Source of the DNA: Macrosoma leucophasiata
Taxonomy: Eukaryota; Arthropoda; Insecta; Lepidoptera; Hedylidae
Direction of reading: 5' to 3'
Length of the DNA: 64,000 nucleotides
Assembly: GCA_036365455.1 (NCBI GenBank)
Contig: JAWQUS010000009.1
Coordinates: 5,920,001 to 5,984,000, forward strand
Shown here: positions 22,401-33,810 of the stretch, in pieces
Numbering within the stretch: position 1 is the first letter of the stretch
How the letters are laid out: each line of letters opens with the position of its first letter
Translations under genes and position numbers: made by a program
The notes under the pieces: generated by a model
The model's input: the letters and a program-made list of their open reading frames with translations, nothing else
What the model was told of the DNA's origin: nothing
Databases searched by the model: none

Positions 22401-25400
22401 GGGACACTTGACTTTAAAGCTTAATAAGTCACAAACAATTAACTAAATCCAAAAATTAAGCTAGCACACCCCTAAAATTAAAATTTTTGAAAGACCTGTC
22501 CAACGATATCCCACTCAATATAGAAAACGAAAACCCTTAATAATTTTATTTTTCATGTTTATTCGACCACTTTGTTGGCGTGATTAAGGTGTATACCTGT
22601 GCCAAATTTCAAGTTTCTAGCACCAACAGTTTTTTCGCTAAATCGAGGACGGACAGACAAACAGACAGACAGACAGACGGACATGGCGAAACTATAAGGG
22701 TTCCTTGTTTACTACGGAACCATAAAAATGGCAAACAAGCTTCGGTTTATTCCTAACATTCCTCAGTCTAAGATCTTTGACGTTGTTCAAATAAGAAATC
22801 GATAAATATTTTTGCCAACTAACCATAAATATAATTATTTAATTATGAAGACAAAAGAAAGAAAATACATTTTTATTTCTACCTCGGCGTACCTACTTAC
22901 GTTACTATGTTTCTTCAGTTCGTAGTGTAATGTTTTTACACGATGTAATCTTATTTTTAGGTACCTATTACATGACTATGTGTAATGGTAAACAGCCTCG
23001 TAACTTCAAAAGTGACTACCTACCTACTAATATTTATCTGGAATCTCATTCATTACCTCAGGTTATTCTGTTGCGATGATTGATCGTTTTGGCATCTGAT
23101 TTCCCAGCTCCATGTTATTGAAGTGCTCATATCTATAAATAGATGTCGTAGTGATAAATAATTCTAACGCATCATAGGTACTTGGTCGTGATTTCATGGT
23201 TTAATGTGTATTTTACGGTTTTTTTTTCTTTACTGATATAACAAAAGGAAAACTCAATTTTCAATAGCTATATTTCAGTGCATACGGATAACATTTAAAT
23301 TTCGAAAATCTGAAAACTGGCAGGTAGCTAGGTGAATGGCACCTCAAAATTGGCAACCTTTTGAGGTCCCATTACAATTATTAGGCGCGGGACCTCTATA
23401 AAGTGTGAGATCTAAATTTTTCGAAAGTTTTCCCTCTATATCTATCAATATATTTTTATATTATTGTACGTATATATTTGTGTAATATGTATGTATATTA
23501 TATTTATTTATCTATGATGTATGTATGTCTATTTAGTATATTATTTACATTGTATACACTTTTTCATAAGTATCCATTTCAAATACTCGTATTATTTATA
23601 GCATTCTCACCTGTCAGCACCAGTTAAATTTTCAACACTACCCAAAGGTTGACTGGTCGATAATGCCTTGTAGTAGCATTAAGCCCGCCTTATGTACCTT
23701 TTCTATGTGCATAGAAGTTAAATAAATAAATAAATATCTTCTATACCATATTGATCCTTAAATTTTCAACGGGGTACCTCTTTCAGAACATCAATATCTT
23801 CCATATGCACTGGTCTCGGGAAGACTAAAAGCTGATAGTTGTCCATGGTAAAAATCGGTTAAAAACAATCTATGTATGTACTTATTTGTTTGCTTAAATC
23901 ATTAGAAAATAGAAGCAAAGAGTTGCTAGCTGCGAGTCTGTGAGTAATAATAGGCACTTAATTCGTATTTTCAACAAAAATCTACTAGGTATAGTAGATT
24001 CTTACCTGTGTAAATCGTGAATGAAACACACATAATTTTACGTTGACTAATATTTATGGAAGACATTGAAATTAAAACCAATTACTGTTCTACCCCGCCC
24101 TCATCACATTCGATGTTTGCTAGTTTGCCATTAAGGGGAGCTCCCGCCCCCAGCCATTCGCATTAAAATGATTAGTATCGATCGTCAGTCGTCTTATCGA
24201 CGCGGCCCAGTAGTATTTAGTCAATGTTCCGTTTGCACGAAGGCATTCTACGAAATAGACCGACATCGCACATGTGTACTATAAAATTAGATTTAATCGC
24301 CTTTTATTTGGAGAGAAATAGTGATGCGAAAGCAAATGCAGTGCACATATATAATTTACTTTTTAGGTTTTGGTACCAAATAATGGAACAATATGGCATA
24401 TTAATTAATACTATTCATTGCCGCGACACATGACCGCTCGCTGGCAGTACATGGAAGTGCTAAGCGGGCCGTGCCATGTCTATTTCTTGTAATGTCTTTG
24501 AACATCCCGTACGATGAACCGCAAAGTTCATTCATTAATCGCTGCTGTTCACTATTTTAATGGGACATTACTATGAGAAGCATTGTTACTGTCGGCAGTC
24601 TATGAAACATTTTACCAGACCAACCATAATATAATGAGACGAACTGGGGATTCGAAGGCGCCGCATCGTGGCATTCTTTATGGAATAGTCAAAACCTTTC
24701 TTTGTTTAATTTTCAGCTTTTTTTCTTCATACACGCGCGCGTGTTTCAAATTCTTTTTAGCTTTCTACATATAAGCAGGTGACGATATTTAGATACGTAC
24801 TTTATAATATTTTAAGCCTTATATTACGTGAGCGTATTATAATACCTAGCTGCGTTTTAGCCGAAAAATATTACTTCGGGCAGGGATCGAATCTGCGACC
24901 ACAGGATAACTAGTCACTACCCAAGCCCTAAAAATAAAATTTTTCTTTTGATCTTTAATTTCTGAATTCACTCACATGTGTTATTGCGAAAAATAAAAAC
25001 GACAAAAGGTCGTTTAAGTACCATCGTCAGTACAATATGCGTCATATTATGTATGTCGTGTTTTTTTTATTAATATTTGGTAATTATCATTAGTAGCAGC
25101 TATCATAGTGTCATATCACAGTAATACTCCGACAAAAATCTCAGTGTGTCATGTTTATGAGAAAGTGATAATGATAATCGTGCAGCAAATCAATACCTAT
25201 ATTAGCCTTAGAGTGTGACATCATTCATACGTTTTATCGTCAACGTTACAAGTAGGTGTGAACAGTGTAAATTATTTGCTGTCAATTCTGCTAATAAACC
25301 AATGTTGATTCAGTAAGAAATATGACGGAAGAACATTTCATACAGTAGGTTCCTAATAGTCTCTTGCTGGTGGTAGAGCTCCATTGACGAAGCTCGCGGG

Positions 25401-26657
25401 CGTAGGCACCACCGCATTACCTAATATACTTGCCGCTAAATGGTAGTGTTCAGCACGGCCCTGTAATTTTCGGCACAGAGGCATAACACCTTAGGCCTCA
25501 GGAGTGGTAACACATCTGCATTTTGCTCTTGGTCTTTGTGTGGGTGTCTTTAGGCTGCAGTCATCACTTAACATCAATGTGAACTGCATGCTTGTTTGCC
25601 ACTTCCATTACATAAAAAAAGTCTAGGACAGTCTAGGTACTTCTCCCAGTCAAGAAGGGCGAAAAATTTAATCAACAGAGGTACAGTCCTCATCAAGAAA
25701 TATTGCTCATCAACTTTAGGAAAGACATTTCCGCTAATTTCGGCACTGTAGAACGTTATGCCTTTCGCGCACTTCGCACACATACCAATATCGGACTATC
25801 AGTACCTACTTACTTAGACAGAGTGCAATGCAACTGAGATAGAATACTCTACGAAGTCGAAACTAACAGATTGTCTCTTTCTTAAACTCGATGTGCGATA
25901 TTACTTGCTGGGTACTGTACAAAAAAATGCTCTTATACAAAATCAATCTGGATCTGGATCTGATGCTGATTGCATGCATGTACACAACATGACATGTGAC
26001 TTTGTGGAATGTGATTGTGATGCGCACACGCAACTTTGTCTTGTTTATCAGTTTAGTTTAACACGGATGTGAGATTGTGTGCTATCATAAATATTGAATT
26101 TATTTTTGCTTTGGAAACCTGAATGCATAGTAGTGATACCTACATGCAGTGAACACGTTTAAGTAGTTAGTGGTTCTTGTTACCTTAAATCATTAAAGGA
26201 CAAGTGCCAAGTTGGGCCCGCGCCTTGTACACTACATCAAAAGATAGAGAAAAATACGTAGAATCATGAAAAAATACCCAAAAAATAATTTGAATAAGTT
26301 TTTTTTGTCGGAAATATTTATTTTGTGTAATTTTTTTATGACTACAATATGTCACCATATTGCTACTATGACATTCTTGTTTTTGAAATATACATACGAC
26401 AATTAATTGAAGGTATAATAAACGATTTGAATAGCTGAAAATGATTTAGTATTTTATGCTTCTTTTCTCAATATAGTGTACAAGGTGTAGGCCAAAGCTC
26501 CATACCTACATTTTTGAACGTTTCCTTTAATATATTTTTGCATAGATTTGTTAAAATGTGTGTTTGTTTCAGAGCTCGAGTTAGGCACACAATGTGTGGT
26601 GGAGATGGAAGCGCAGCAAACGATTCTGCAGTACCCGCAGTCACACGAGAAAGACAG
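16457..26657 (+). CDS. Khc-73: Kinesin-3 motor (KIF13 / Khc-73), first two coding exons
   Basis: KIF13-type kinesins are plus-end-directed microtubule motors carrying vesicles and polarity cargo. Exon 1 is 16457-16511 (18 codons plus 1 base) and encodes MASDKIKVAVRVRPFSRR, the first strand of the motor domain. Exon 2 is 26573-26657 and continues ELELGTQCVVEMEAQQTILQ followed by YPQSHEKDR. The donor at 16512 is GTAAGC, the acceptor TTTCAG, and the next donor GTATTG; joined phases agree. An in-frame TGA at 16427-16429 and a good context (GAAAATGG) support this start. The residues match the KIF13 group better than other kinesins because of the MASDKIKVAVRVRPF start and the ELELGT(Q)C segment. 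The P-loop, switches, FHA and CAP-Gly parts must lie to the right of the window, as no third exon was found. Only 46 residues are visible. Confidence 0.88.
18085..18198 (-). repeat. SINE-A fragment
   Basis: It is diverged, but the order 'gcactggacactaccatttaatggcaa', 'attaggtaatgc', 'caccgtcactgaggtagtt' matches the inverted 5' half of SINE-A. The 3' half is absent. Confidence 0.55.
18525..19138 (-). repeat. Two tandem SINE-B copies, period about 307 bp
   Basis: Units 18525-18832 and 18833-19138 are nearly identical head-to-tail copies. Read on the minus strand each has a leader with GATGGCGCTGCTGC, then a tRNA-like fold, then a tail ending near 'gcgaaataatataaaaac'. The tRNA-like part has an 8-bp acceptor pairing GACTTCAG/CTGAAGTC, D-stem GCTC/GAGC, a T-arm GCGAG-TTCGAGT-CTCGC (B box) and A box TAGCTCAATTGG. 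The anticodon stem has a mismatch. Another weak tail fragment lies at about 18255-18320. Confidence 0.8.
19139..19335 (+). repeat. Third SINE-B copy, inverted relative to the tandem pair
   Basis: It follows the tandem units immediately but in plus orientation. It starts at 'gtgctaccacaaagcaatgc' (5' truncated) and keeps a complete tRNA-like part and the 'tttctttaaataaa' tail. At the junction the 'attatttcg' of the preceding tandem unit runs directly into the inverted copy. Confidence 0.75.
19340..19515 (-). repeat. Diverged SINE-C copy
   Basis: It resembles the SINE-C copies over 'acattaccaaacgccg', 'gaaaaatggaaaagtcc', a degenerate B box (GAGATCGCACCC) and the inverted A-box area near 19490. 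It is clearly older than the copies at 5208 and 31336. A further weak match to the SINE-C 'acccacgactcgcc' block is at about 20630-20680. Confidence 0.5.
19911..19988. repeat. Tandem duplication of a 39-bp unit
   Basis: Units 19911-19949 and 19950-19988 differ at one base (TCAAAGGTGG versus TCAAATGTGG). No relation to surrounding repeats is seen. Confidence 0.85.
22112..22735 (-). repeat. 'GGTTCCGTAGT' interspersed repeat, copy 2
   Basis: An inverted copy of the element at 3575-4175. It begins AAAACCGGTCAAGTGCGTGT with GGTTCCGTAGT close behind, and ends with the GACAGACAGAC stretch, 'catggcgaaactataagggttcc' and ACTACGGAACC. A TA dinucleotide run at 22203-22229 lies inside it. Confidence 0.75.
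22201..22231. repeat. (TA)n microsatellite
   Basis: Almost uninterrupted alternation of T and A within the GGTTCCGTAGT repeat copy. Confidence 0.9.
23600..23740 (+). repeat. LINE 3' UTR fragment with (AAAT)n tail, copy 1
   Basis: 'attctcacctgtcagcacc' to 'gcattaagcccgccttatgtacc', ending TTAAATAAATAAATAAATA. It is nearly the same as 31100-31240. The block GCATTAAG(C/T)CCGCC before a short tandem tail is typical of 3' ends of lepidopteran CR1/Jockey-like LINEs; both copies are strongly 5' truncated. Confidence 0.65.
24865..24960 (-). repeat. tRNA-like SINE fragment
   Basis: On the minus strand a B box AGATTCGATCCC with a T-arm-like CTGCCCGAAGTAA end and the 'agggcttgggtagtgactag' half are visible. 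It resembles the SINE-B head but is diverged and short. Confidence 0.45.
25367..25620 (+). repeat. SINE-A copy
   Basis: It runs from CTGGTGGTAGAGCTCC to the tail CATTACATAAAAAAA. The middle part 'actatcgtgttccggtcaggtggtaatgta' is deleted. Confidence 0.85.
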
Positions 26658-26840
26658 GTATTGTGCTGTTACACTTGTTAATTATAACATAACTTTGTAC
26701 CTAAGATAAGATACAGATAAAAAATAATAATATAATTGAAGATATTTTTACTGCAAGTTTATTTTATGTAATTTTGTTAACTGTAGATATTTTTTGAAAA
26801 TTTTTAAATATGTATGCGAAATAATAAATATTTTACCTGT

Positions 26841-26899
26841 TTCGCATATTATCTGTATTCCCTTGTCAGTAGACAAGGGAAATACAGATAATATGCGAA
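26841..26899. other. Near-perfect 27-bp hairpin
   Basis: Arms 26841-26867 (TTCGCATATTATCTGTATTC...) and 26872-26899 pair along their length with a single extra T in the right arm, around a 4-base loop AGTA. It starts 183 bp downstream of kinesin exon 2. Transcribed, it would form a strong stem-loop. It could also be a remnant of a foldback insertion. Confidence 0.75.
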
Positions 26900-27114
26900 T
26901 TTAATTGCTTAAATAACTGAACGCACATAAAAAAAATCCATCAACATTTTCACCAAATCTAAAATTACAGCTACAAAAACAATCTAACGAGCCAGTAAAT
27001 GTAGGTTAAAGAAATAAAAAAAAAAGCAGTTGAATTCATAACGATGAACACAATTTTCCACTAGCTTATTATCAAATTTTAATATGGGTTTTTATACAGT
27101 AGGTATTCATTGTT

Positions 27115-27364
27115 TTTTGTGTCATGGAAATGGCAGTCACGTAGTTTACTTCAAATTGATGATAAGTAAAAAATGCAGGAGGTCAAGCAGATGCGTTGCC
27201 ACTCCTGGTATGGCGTATGGTATTTTGCCTCTGTGCCTGTAATTACAAAGCCGTACATTACCACCTGACCGGAACACGATACTGTAGTGCTGAACATGAC
27301 CCTTAAGCGGCAAGTAGTTAGGTAATACATGTGGGCCTACGCCCACAAGTATCTACCACCAGTA
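27115..27364 (-). repeat. SINE-A copy, diverged
   Basis: The 5' half is clear in inverted sense: 'gccgtacattaccacctgaccggaacacg', 'gcggcaagtag', 'ctacgcccacaag', 'taccaccagta'. The 3' half is diverged. Confidence 0.7.
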
Positions 27365-27498
27365 TTTTTTACGAAGTTATTTTTTTTAATTTCGTCAGTA
27401 AAAATCGTCTCAGCAATAAACCAGCGGAAAAATACAATATGAATGAGAGCATGCATGACTAACGATTTCACGAATATGAATACGATGTGATGGCAACA

Positions 27499-28443
27499 TC
27501 CTACTACTATTATAAAGGCGAAAGTTTGTATGTATGGATGTATGGATGTTTGTTACTCTTTCACGTAAAAACTACTGAATGGATTTGAATGAAACTTTAC
27601 CACAATATAGCTTATACATCAGAATAACACATAGGCTATAGCTTATACATCAGAATAACACATAGGCTACAATTTTTGAGGTTTTTAATGTGAGGTCGTA
27701 GAAAAAACACATTTTTTGCGCTTACATTGCAAACGCTGACTGAATCCTACAAGATAGATCAAAACAATTTACTACAGTATTGTACAACTTAAAAAGGTCT
27801 ACAAAAAAGTCCGTGATGGTATATGTTTATCTCTTAGGAATAACCCACAATAATCATTTTTTATCCTTTACTTTGTACGAGAAATAATGGCTTATTTACG
27901 AAGCGATTTTAAGCAATACAGTATTAATCCTTATCCAATTAAGTATCTTAAATACATTGTGCATTTAATAAAGATCAATATGGCTTTTTACAGCATGTAA
28001 ATTAAATAAATATTTTCGAAGATATCACAGATTTAAAATGCAGAGTCATAGCAATTTCGGCGATAAATACCGTTTCGGTGATAAATACCGGCAGCGGCGC
28101 CAGGCGAACGGGGCGTGGGGGGAGCGGGGTAGGTGCGGTGGGGAAGAAGTGGCTCATCGCTGAGTGCGCGACCCGAACGCGGGCAGACGCGTGAGGGCAG
28201 ACGTCGTTGACGGTTGTGTCCGTTTTGCGAATTTTCAAGGCACTAGCGATTGATAAAAACGTATGGTCGCCTACTTTAAGTAATATAGGCCTAAGGTTAG
28301 TTATTGCCAGGTTTCTTTTTGGTTAGGAGTTACACGTACAAATTAGGGCTCTGCAGTGCTTAGTTACCATATTTCTTACTTATTACTAGACTAGACGGGA
28401 CGAACCTGAAGTCCACGCGAACGAAGTCGCGGGCAAAAGCTAG
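27499..28443 (+). mobile_element. Helitron-like non-autonomous element
   Basis: It begins TC after an A (27498) and ends GCGGGCAAAAGCTAG followed by T (28444). These are the TC...CTAG|T ends and A|T insertion site of Helitrons, and no target duplication is expected. The 5' part has 'tataaaggcgaaagtttgtatg' and 'gttactctttcacg', and the 3' part 'acgcgaacgaagtcgcgggc', as in other lepidopteran copies. A 31-bp tandem duplication lies at 27609-27670, and a GC-rich patch at 28085-28200. There is no Rep/helicase ORF. Confidence 0.65.
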
Positions 28444-29471
28444 TGTGTAATATTTGTATATTGTAATCGGTACAGTGTCGACTGAAAACACGTGTTGTGT
28501 ATTGTAATCGGTTGGCTGAATTGAATGTACTCGACGCTTGTACGCGATATGTTATGTAGCCTGTGCCTGTGCACTGTACAGTACAAGTTGTGTTCATGTA
28601 AATTTAATTCAAGTGTAAAAGACAAGCTTCAAACAACAAAAATAATACTTCAGACCTTCATGTACGCACGAAGGAGTAGAGGTATGTACATCTTTTATAA
28701 ACATATATTTATATAAACAGACCCACGATTCAACAGTTAATTCATTGGTTAGGTCGCTCCAGCTCAGTCGCTGTAGCGGGTAGGTACTATTTGCTTATCT
28801 ACCTGGCGCTTTTCGTAGTGTCCAGAAGATATTTTTTTGCAGAAGATTCTCAATGGACAACGGCTTTTGGAACCGAGCTGGAAGAACTGTTTCCATTGGT
28901 TTTTGCATAAAAAACATAATTACCTACTGAAAGAGAGAAATGGATAGGGAATAAAGCGATCGTCAACATCATAGGATCGGTACTATTAGTGAATACTATT
29001 AAATCCCAACTACAAATGTCTAATAAGACCTCAAGGTACAATTAATAGTTTACATCTGGTTTAATTCATGAACATACAACTAAAACTTAAGTTAATTTTT
29101 TAAATCAGCTCATTTTTTAATAAGCGAGATAAAAACGTAAAAATTGTTTAATGTCAACAAGTAGTGAATTATGTCTATAAATAAGTAGCTGTTTTTTTCT
29201 TTCATAGAAATGAAAATACCACCCAAAGATGTTTTTTTCTTTCCATAAAATTTTTACACAGTTTCATTAATAAGTATCTCCGAAAATTCCAAAGGGAGCA
29301 TATCTTCCCTCTAAACATTAATCGTTCGCACACATGTATTAAAAATAAATTACAAGAAAGGCTAAAAAGGCTACATTAGAATTTAGATTAATGTCAACCG
29401 AAATCTGTTTCAAAGGCAGAATTTAACGAAATCCTTATTTAGAGGGAATTTGTTATTGTAATGTAATTATT

Positions 29472-29834
29472 CGGAAGCGCGCATGGCCCGGCGGGTAGTG
29501 TAGATCGTAAACGATCTACTCGGTTAAGCACTACGGGCGCGGTCGGGTAGTGTGATGGGTGACCGCTAGTGGCAAATTAAATGCGCGTTTCCGTGCTTCG
29601 GAGAGCATGTTAAGCCGTCGGTCCCGGTTGCTATCGATAGATAGCAGTCGTTAAACCTTGTCGGAGGCCTTATGGGCGGTTTGAAAACATCCGACAGCGG
29701 GTTGGCCACTAACCCCAACACCTCCACGAATCCGCATTGGAGCAGCGTGGTGGAGTAAGCTCCAGGCCTCCCCCCCAAAAGGGGAGAGACTCGTGCCCAG
29801 CAGTGGGACGTATAATGGGTCGCCATTATTATTA
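29472..29834 (+). mobile_element. SINE-D with 5S rRNA-like head, copy 1
   Basis: The first 110 bases resemble 5S rRNA, most clearly over the internal promoter: GTTAAGCACTACGGGCGCGG, GGTAGT and GATGGGTGACCGC, which correspond to the A-box and C-box regions of 5S genes. The body follows. The 3' end GTGCCCAGCAGTGGGACGTA with an (ATT)n tail is like that of RTE-type LINEs, whose machinery may have moved it. A 13-bp direct repeat TAATGTAATTATT (29459-29471, 29835-29847) flanks it. It has no protein-coding frame. Confidence 0.75.
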
Positions 29835-30128
29835 TAATGTAATTATTTCAAAACAGCTGCGAGCTTAGGACTCCATAATCTCCGATCGGCGGGAGCAGTA
29901 ATAGCACACTTTCCGCCAAGCCTCGTCGCATCGTCGAGGAAAAAATATTGAAATTGAAAGGGCCTTCTATTTAACGCTAAATTAAATTTCTGAGCTGTTT
30001 GCACAACGCAATCCTTCTCTCCCCAGTGGAGGTGGATCATATCGTGGGTAAACACGACAAGCAATTTGTATTTTTTTGCAAACTTATGTTCATAAGGAAA
30101 CATTATCAGTCAACAATTGGTAAGTTCT

Positions 30129-30386
30129 ACTGGTGGTAGAGCTCCAGTGAAGGAGCTCGCGGGCGTAGGCACCACCGCATTACCTAGTTTACTTGCCCCT
30201 AAATGGTTGTGTTCAGCACTATTGTGTTCCGGTCAGGTGGTAATTTCCGGCACAGAGGCATAACACCTTAGACCTCAGGAGTGGTAACGCATCTGCATTT
30301 TGACCTTGGTCTTTGTGTGGGTGTCTATAGGCTGTGACATCAATGTGAACTGCATGCTTGTTTGCCACTACCCTCACATAAAAAAG
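30129..30386 (+). repeat. SINE-A copy
   Basis: It has both characteristic ends, with small internal deletions (for example GGTGGTAATTTCC where other copies have the 'gtacggccctg' block). A 'ttactggtggtag' start and 'cctcacataaaaaag' end mark the limits. The preceding 29848-30128 holds a minus-strand ORF (29843-30103, 86 residues) that I do not recognise. Confidence 0.85.
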
Positions 30387-31099
30387 AAGAATAATTTCTT
30401 TAAATCGTGATATTATTATGTAATTTGTTCGATGGTCTCACATGAGTAACAATATGAAATGGCATTGTCACTGATCAGTGAACGAATAATAAACAAGATA
30501 CCTAACCGAAGATCTTGATCGATATAAAAATCACACGTGATCTGACCAGGTTAAAACTACAAAATTCAAACGAGGCACCTAATGAAAATTGGTGAAAATG
30601 TCATACAACAATAGAAACACAGTACTCAAATCCAATTCTTAATTTGGAGACAACAAAAACCGCATCACGCGGTTTCATTAAGTTGCGCGGTTTAGTTAAA
30701 TTTTGGTTTTATCTCCTTTGCATATTCAATGTAAATGTGTCTTATATATCATGTAAACACACCCTACACTGCACAAATATTGTATTAGGCTGAATTAGCC
30801 CCTTTTACGAAAGGAGAGACATCGTCATTAAGAGCGTGGGTACGACACGACAAGGGTTTGAACATGAAATGTTTTAGAATACGAATGTAAATGGTTCTAG
30901 GGGCGAAGATCTAAGTCTATTCTAGTGTAGTTTACCTTATCTTTTCAATGCTAAGGCTAACCTGACTTGATCAAATGCGTACCATCTGAAAAGCCAGAGT
31001 CAGTCATGGAAATCAGAGGGTACTTATGCATACAGAGAATAATGAATTTAGAAAAAATCGGGCGTAGTACATATAATATGTATGTCTATATAGTATATT

Positions 31100-31240
31100 A
31101 TTTAAACATTCTCACCTGTCAGCACCAGTTAAATTTTCAACACAACCCAAAGGTTGACTGGTCGATAATGCCTTGTAGTAGCATTAAGTCCGCCTTATGT
31201 ACCTTTTCTATGTGCATAGAAGTTAAATAAATAAATAACA
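31100..31240 (+). repeat. LINE 3' UTR fragment with (AAAT)n tail, copy 2
   Basis: Nearly identical to 23600-23740 from 'cattctcacctgtcagcacc' to 'agaagttaaataaataaata'. Confidence 0.65.
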
Positions 31241-31335
31241 TGCTGATACTGTATGATCTCTGCTTAAAGGACTTGGCACTTGGATACACACATTTTCCGG
31301 AAACTTTACACCGGATAAATCCATTTCGATGTTCC

Positions 31336-31662
31336 CACGTAACTTCACGACTGGAATCCCCGAAGGGGTAGGCAGAGGTAAATGCATGCATTCAATCATA
31401 CATGCAAACACCCACGACTCGCCGGTTACGTTTTGGCCCATGTAACAGGTGGCGGACCTGTTGCCATCTCCGGGCACATTACCCAACTCCGGGGTACTGG
31501 GAAACTTCCAGAAAATGGAAAAATCCCAATGGAAGCAGAGATAAAGGATTTTAAACCGTTATCTCTGATAGTCCCCGACCCGGGAATCGAACCCAGGACC
31601 TCCAGCGTAATAGAAGTGGCCTGCTACCACTACACTACTGAGGCAGTTTAAGTTTCGATGTT
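31336..31662 (-). repeat. SINE-C, copy 2
   Basis: Closely matches 5208-5526. The B box is GGTTCGATTCC and the A-box area TAGTGTAGTGGTAG on the minus strand. It is flanked by a 12-bp direct repeat TTTCGATGTTCC (31324-31335, 31663-31674). Confidence 0.85.
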
Positions 31663-32077
31663 CCAAATGTCTATTAAATGTCCCATGTACCACATGTGTC
31701 CATTTGCATTATTTTAACTATTGTGTCTGCTTGAGGGCAGTGAACGTGTTAAAATTTGTTCGCTCTTAACATCTCGCTCCTGGAAAGTGCGTTTCTGAAT
31801 AATTCTCATGGTTTTCAATTGATATTTTGATGACTATCATCTACTACTATTATCTTATCATTATGTACTCCGATCGATATTTATGTGGTCTGATATATTA
31901 ATGACGTAGCAATGTGTCCTACTTATGCAAGGTCTGCCTGGAGGTCTAGCTCACTGAATAATGCAACGCGAAGGTAGATGATTACTATTGTGAAAGGGAA
32001 TAGTCAATATTGTTGTTTATGTACACAATTCTAGCTCAATTTTCTGTTTCGATTACGTAAGTACGCAAATAATTTAA

Positions 32078-32416
32078 TCTATACATCTATATGTACTTTA
32101 CAAATAAATAAAATTGGAGTGTCTGTTTGTAATATAAAAATAACCGCTTTTTACTAAATGCATACGTATGTATACACGTTACATATTCCAAAACAACACT
32201 TTTTTTTTTACAGATTTTTGTCTACCTGTCTGTCTATTTGTTCCGGCTAATCTCGGGAACAGCTGGACCTATTTTGACGGGACTTTCACCGGCAGATAGT
32301 TTACGTAATAAGGAGTAATTTAGGTTACTTTTATACTACCTGCGCCCACGACTTTGTCCGGGTAGATACTAAACATTCATAAATTCTCACGCGGACGGAG
32401 TCGCGGGCACAGCTAG
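32078..32416 (+). mobile_element. Helitron-like fragment
   Basis: The end 'acgcggacggagtcgcgggcacagctag' followed by T matches the CTAG|T Helitron terminus. The body has 'ggctaatctcgggaacagctggac', as in related lepidopteran copies. A TC start at 32078 is plausible but less sure. Confidence 0.5.
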
Positions 32417-33284
32417 TTAAATTATTCAATTTGATAGAATTGTTTATCCATCTTGGGACATTATTTAATATCACGTAGTTAGGTAGTCTCTTTATAAGTA
32501 TTGATAAAATTTTACGTCATCCGTGGACTTAATATCTGTTTATCTTCTGAACCCTTTACCGCATTGTGGTCCATATATGAACCAAACCATATTATCTTAG
32601 AATATTTTTTATTTCCAAACTGAATTTATATTTTATGCATACTGTGTCAAATTCGTCCCAAACGAGCTTCATTTTATGTATAAAACCGCCATCTACGAGC
32701 GAATTATGTGAACTAATCCTTCATCAAAGTCAGTGAACAGAGGTACGAACCGGTGCGAGTGAGTTTTTGACTTACAAAATTGTGAAAAACATATATAAAT
32801 CTCAGAGTTAGTGCTTTCAAATAAATACTCCAGGTCAGAAAATATACTAAATATTGGTACTTAGGTAAACTTTTATTGTTTTATCAATAAATAATTACTT
32901 TTAGGTGGTTCTTACTGAATGGACCAAATTTGGTACAACATGCAGAAATATTATTTTTGCTTTGTACCTTATTTGTGTCAACATGCACTAATATGATATT
33001 TTTACATGGCACATTATTTCGCTTATTTTGTGATATACCTTCTAATTTTGTTATTTATGTGGTTTTATATTTTTAATATTTTAATATTTTTTTAATTTTT
33101 TTTTATTTTGATTTTCTGCTCAATTTGATCCAAAGTAGAAAAGTGTAATTTTTTCAAAAACTTTTTAGTTAAAAGAAAAATCCTGAAAACACGTGTCCAC
33201 CTATTTAGTGTTTCCTACAACATATATTTTTTTCGAACTTAAATTAAAATTCATGCGGTAAAGGGTTAATTAAAATAATAGTCA

Positions 33285-33676
33285 CCTTTACAATTAAAGT
33301 AACATATCTCAAAAAATTAAGAAAATGACTTGTATACATCAAACGACTCAAAAAGATATATAATCTTTTTTTATGTCAAAGAATTGACAGACAAGCAGAC
33401 GGGCCACCTGATGGAAAGTGGTTACCGTCGCCTATGAACATTTGCAACACCCGGGGAGTTGCCAACGCGCTGCCAGCCCTGAAGGACTCTTTTGACGCCA
33501 GTTTTGAAGAGCCCCATGTAATCTATCAAATTATTAATAATTGATTTTTAAGTCGTTTGTAAAACATGTAATCTATCAAATTATTAATAATCTGACAGAT
33601 TACATGTTTTTAAGTCGTTTAAAGTATAAAAGTCATTTTCTTAAGATTTTGAGATATGCCATTTCAATTGTAAAGG
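33285..33676. repeat. Foldback structure with ~70-bp imperfect inverted arms
   Basis: The arm 33285-33353 and the inverted arm 33607-33676 match along most of their length (CCTTTACAATTAAAGTAACA against CCTTTACAATTGAAATGGCA). Between them lie a LINE-like fragment (33375-33515) with GACAAGCAGACGGGCCACCT, a 50-bp direct duplication (33515-33541, 33565-33591) and a shorter inverted repeat AAAACATGTAATCT/AGATTACATGTTTT. It could be a MITE carrying a later insertion, or a local inverted duplication. Confidence 0.6.
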
Positions 33677-33679
33677 TAA

Positions 33680-33810
33680 GATTATATCAATTTTTAGTCG
33701 GAACTCCTCCGAAACGGCTCGACCGATTTTTATGTTTTTTTTTGTATTAGGTATGTCTTTCATACCGCTAATACGATACGAAGTTGGCCGGGACAGTTAG
33801 TATAATAATT
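33680..33810 (+). repeat. Fragment of an 'ACTCCTCCGAAACGGCTCGACCG' repeat
   Basis: The motif GAACTCCTCCGAAACGGCTC followed by 'gaccgatttttatg' and an end 'gaagttggccgggacagttagta' is typical of a lepidopteran interspersed repeat, related to the one at 51333-51760. Confidence 0.4.

Larger units (their letters stand above)
16512..26572 (+). other. Khc-73 intron 1 (10.06 kb)
   Basis: It starts GTAAGC and ends TTTGTTTCAG. It holds repeats listed separately (SINE-A, SINE-B cluster, SINE-C, GGTTCCGTAGT repeat, LINE 3' end, tRNA-like fragment). I recognise nothing in 16512-18080, 19989-22110, 22736-23595, 23741-24860 and 25621-26572 beyond AT-rich sequence. An ORF at 20206-20553 (115 residues) lies in a less AT-rich patch but shows no family features. 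Confidence 0.8.

Noticed and set aside
29566..29826. Minus-strand ORF of 86 residues
   Set aside because: It is the antisense of the 5S-headed SINE; the inverse frame appears again in the second copy.
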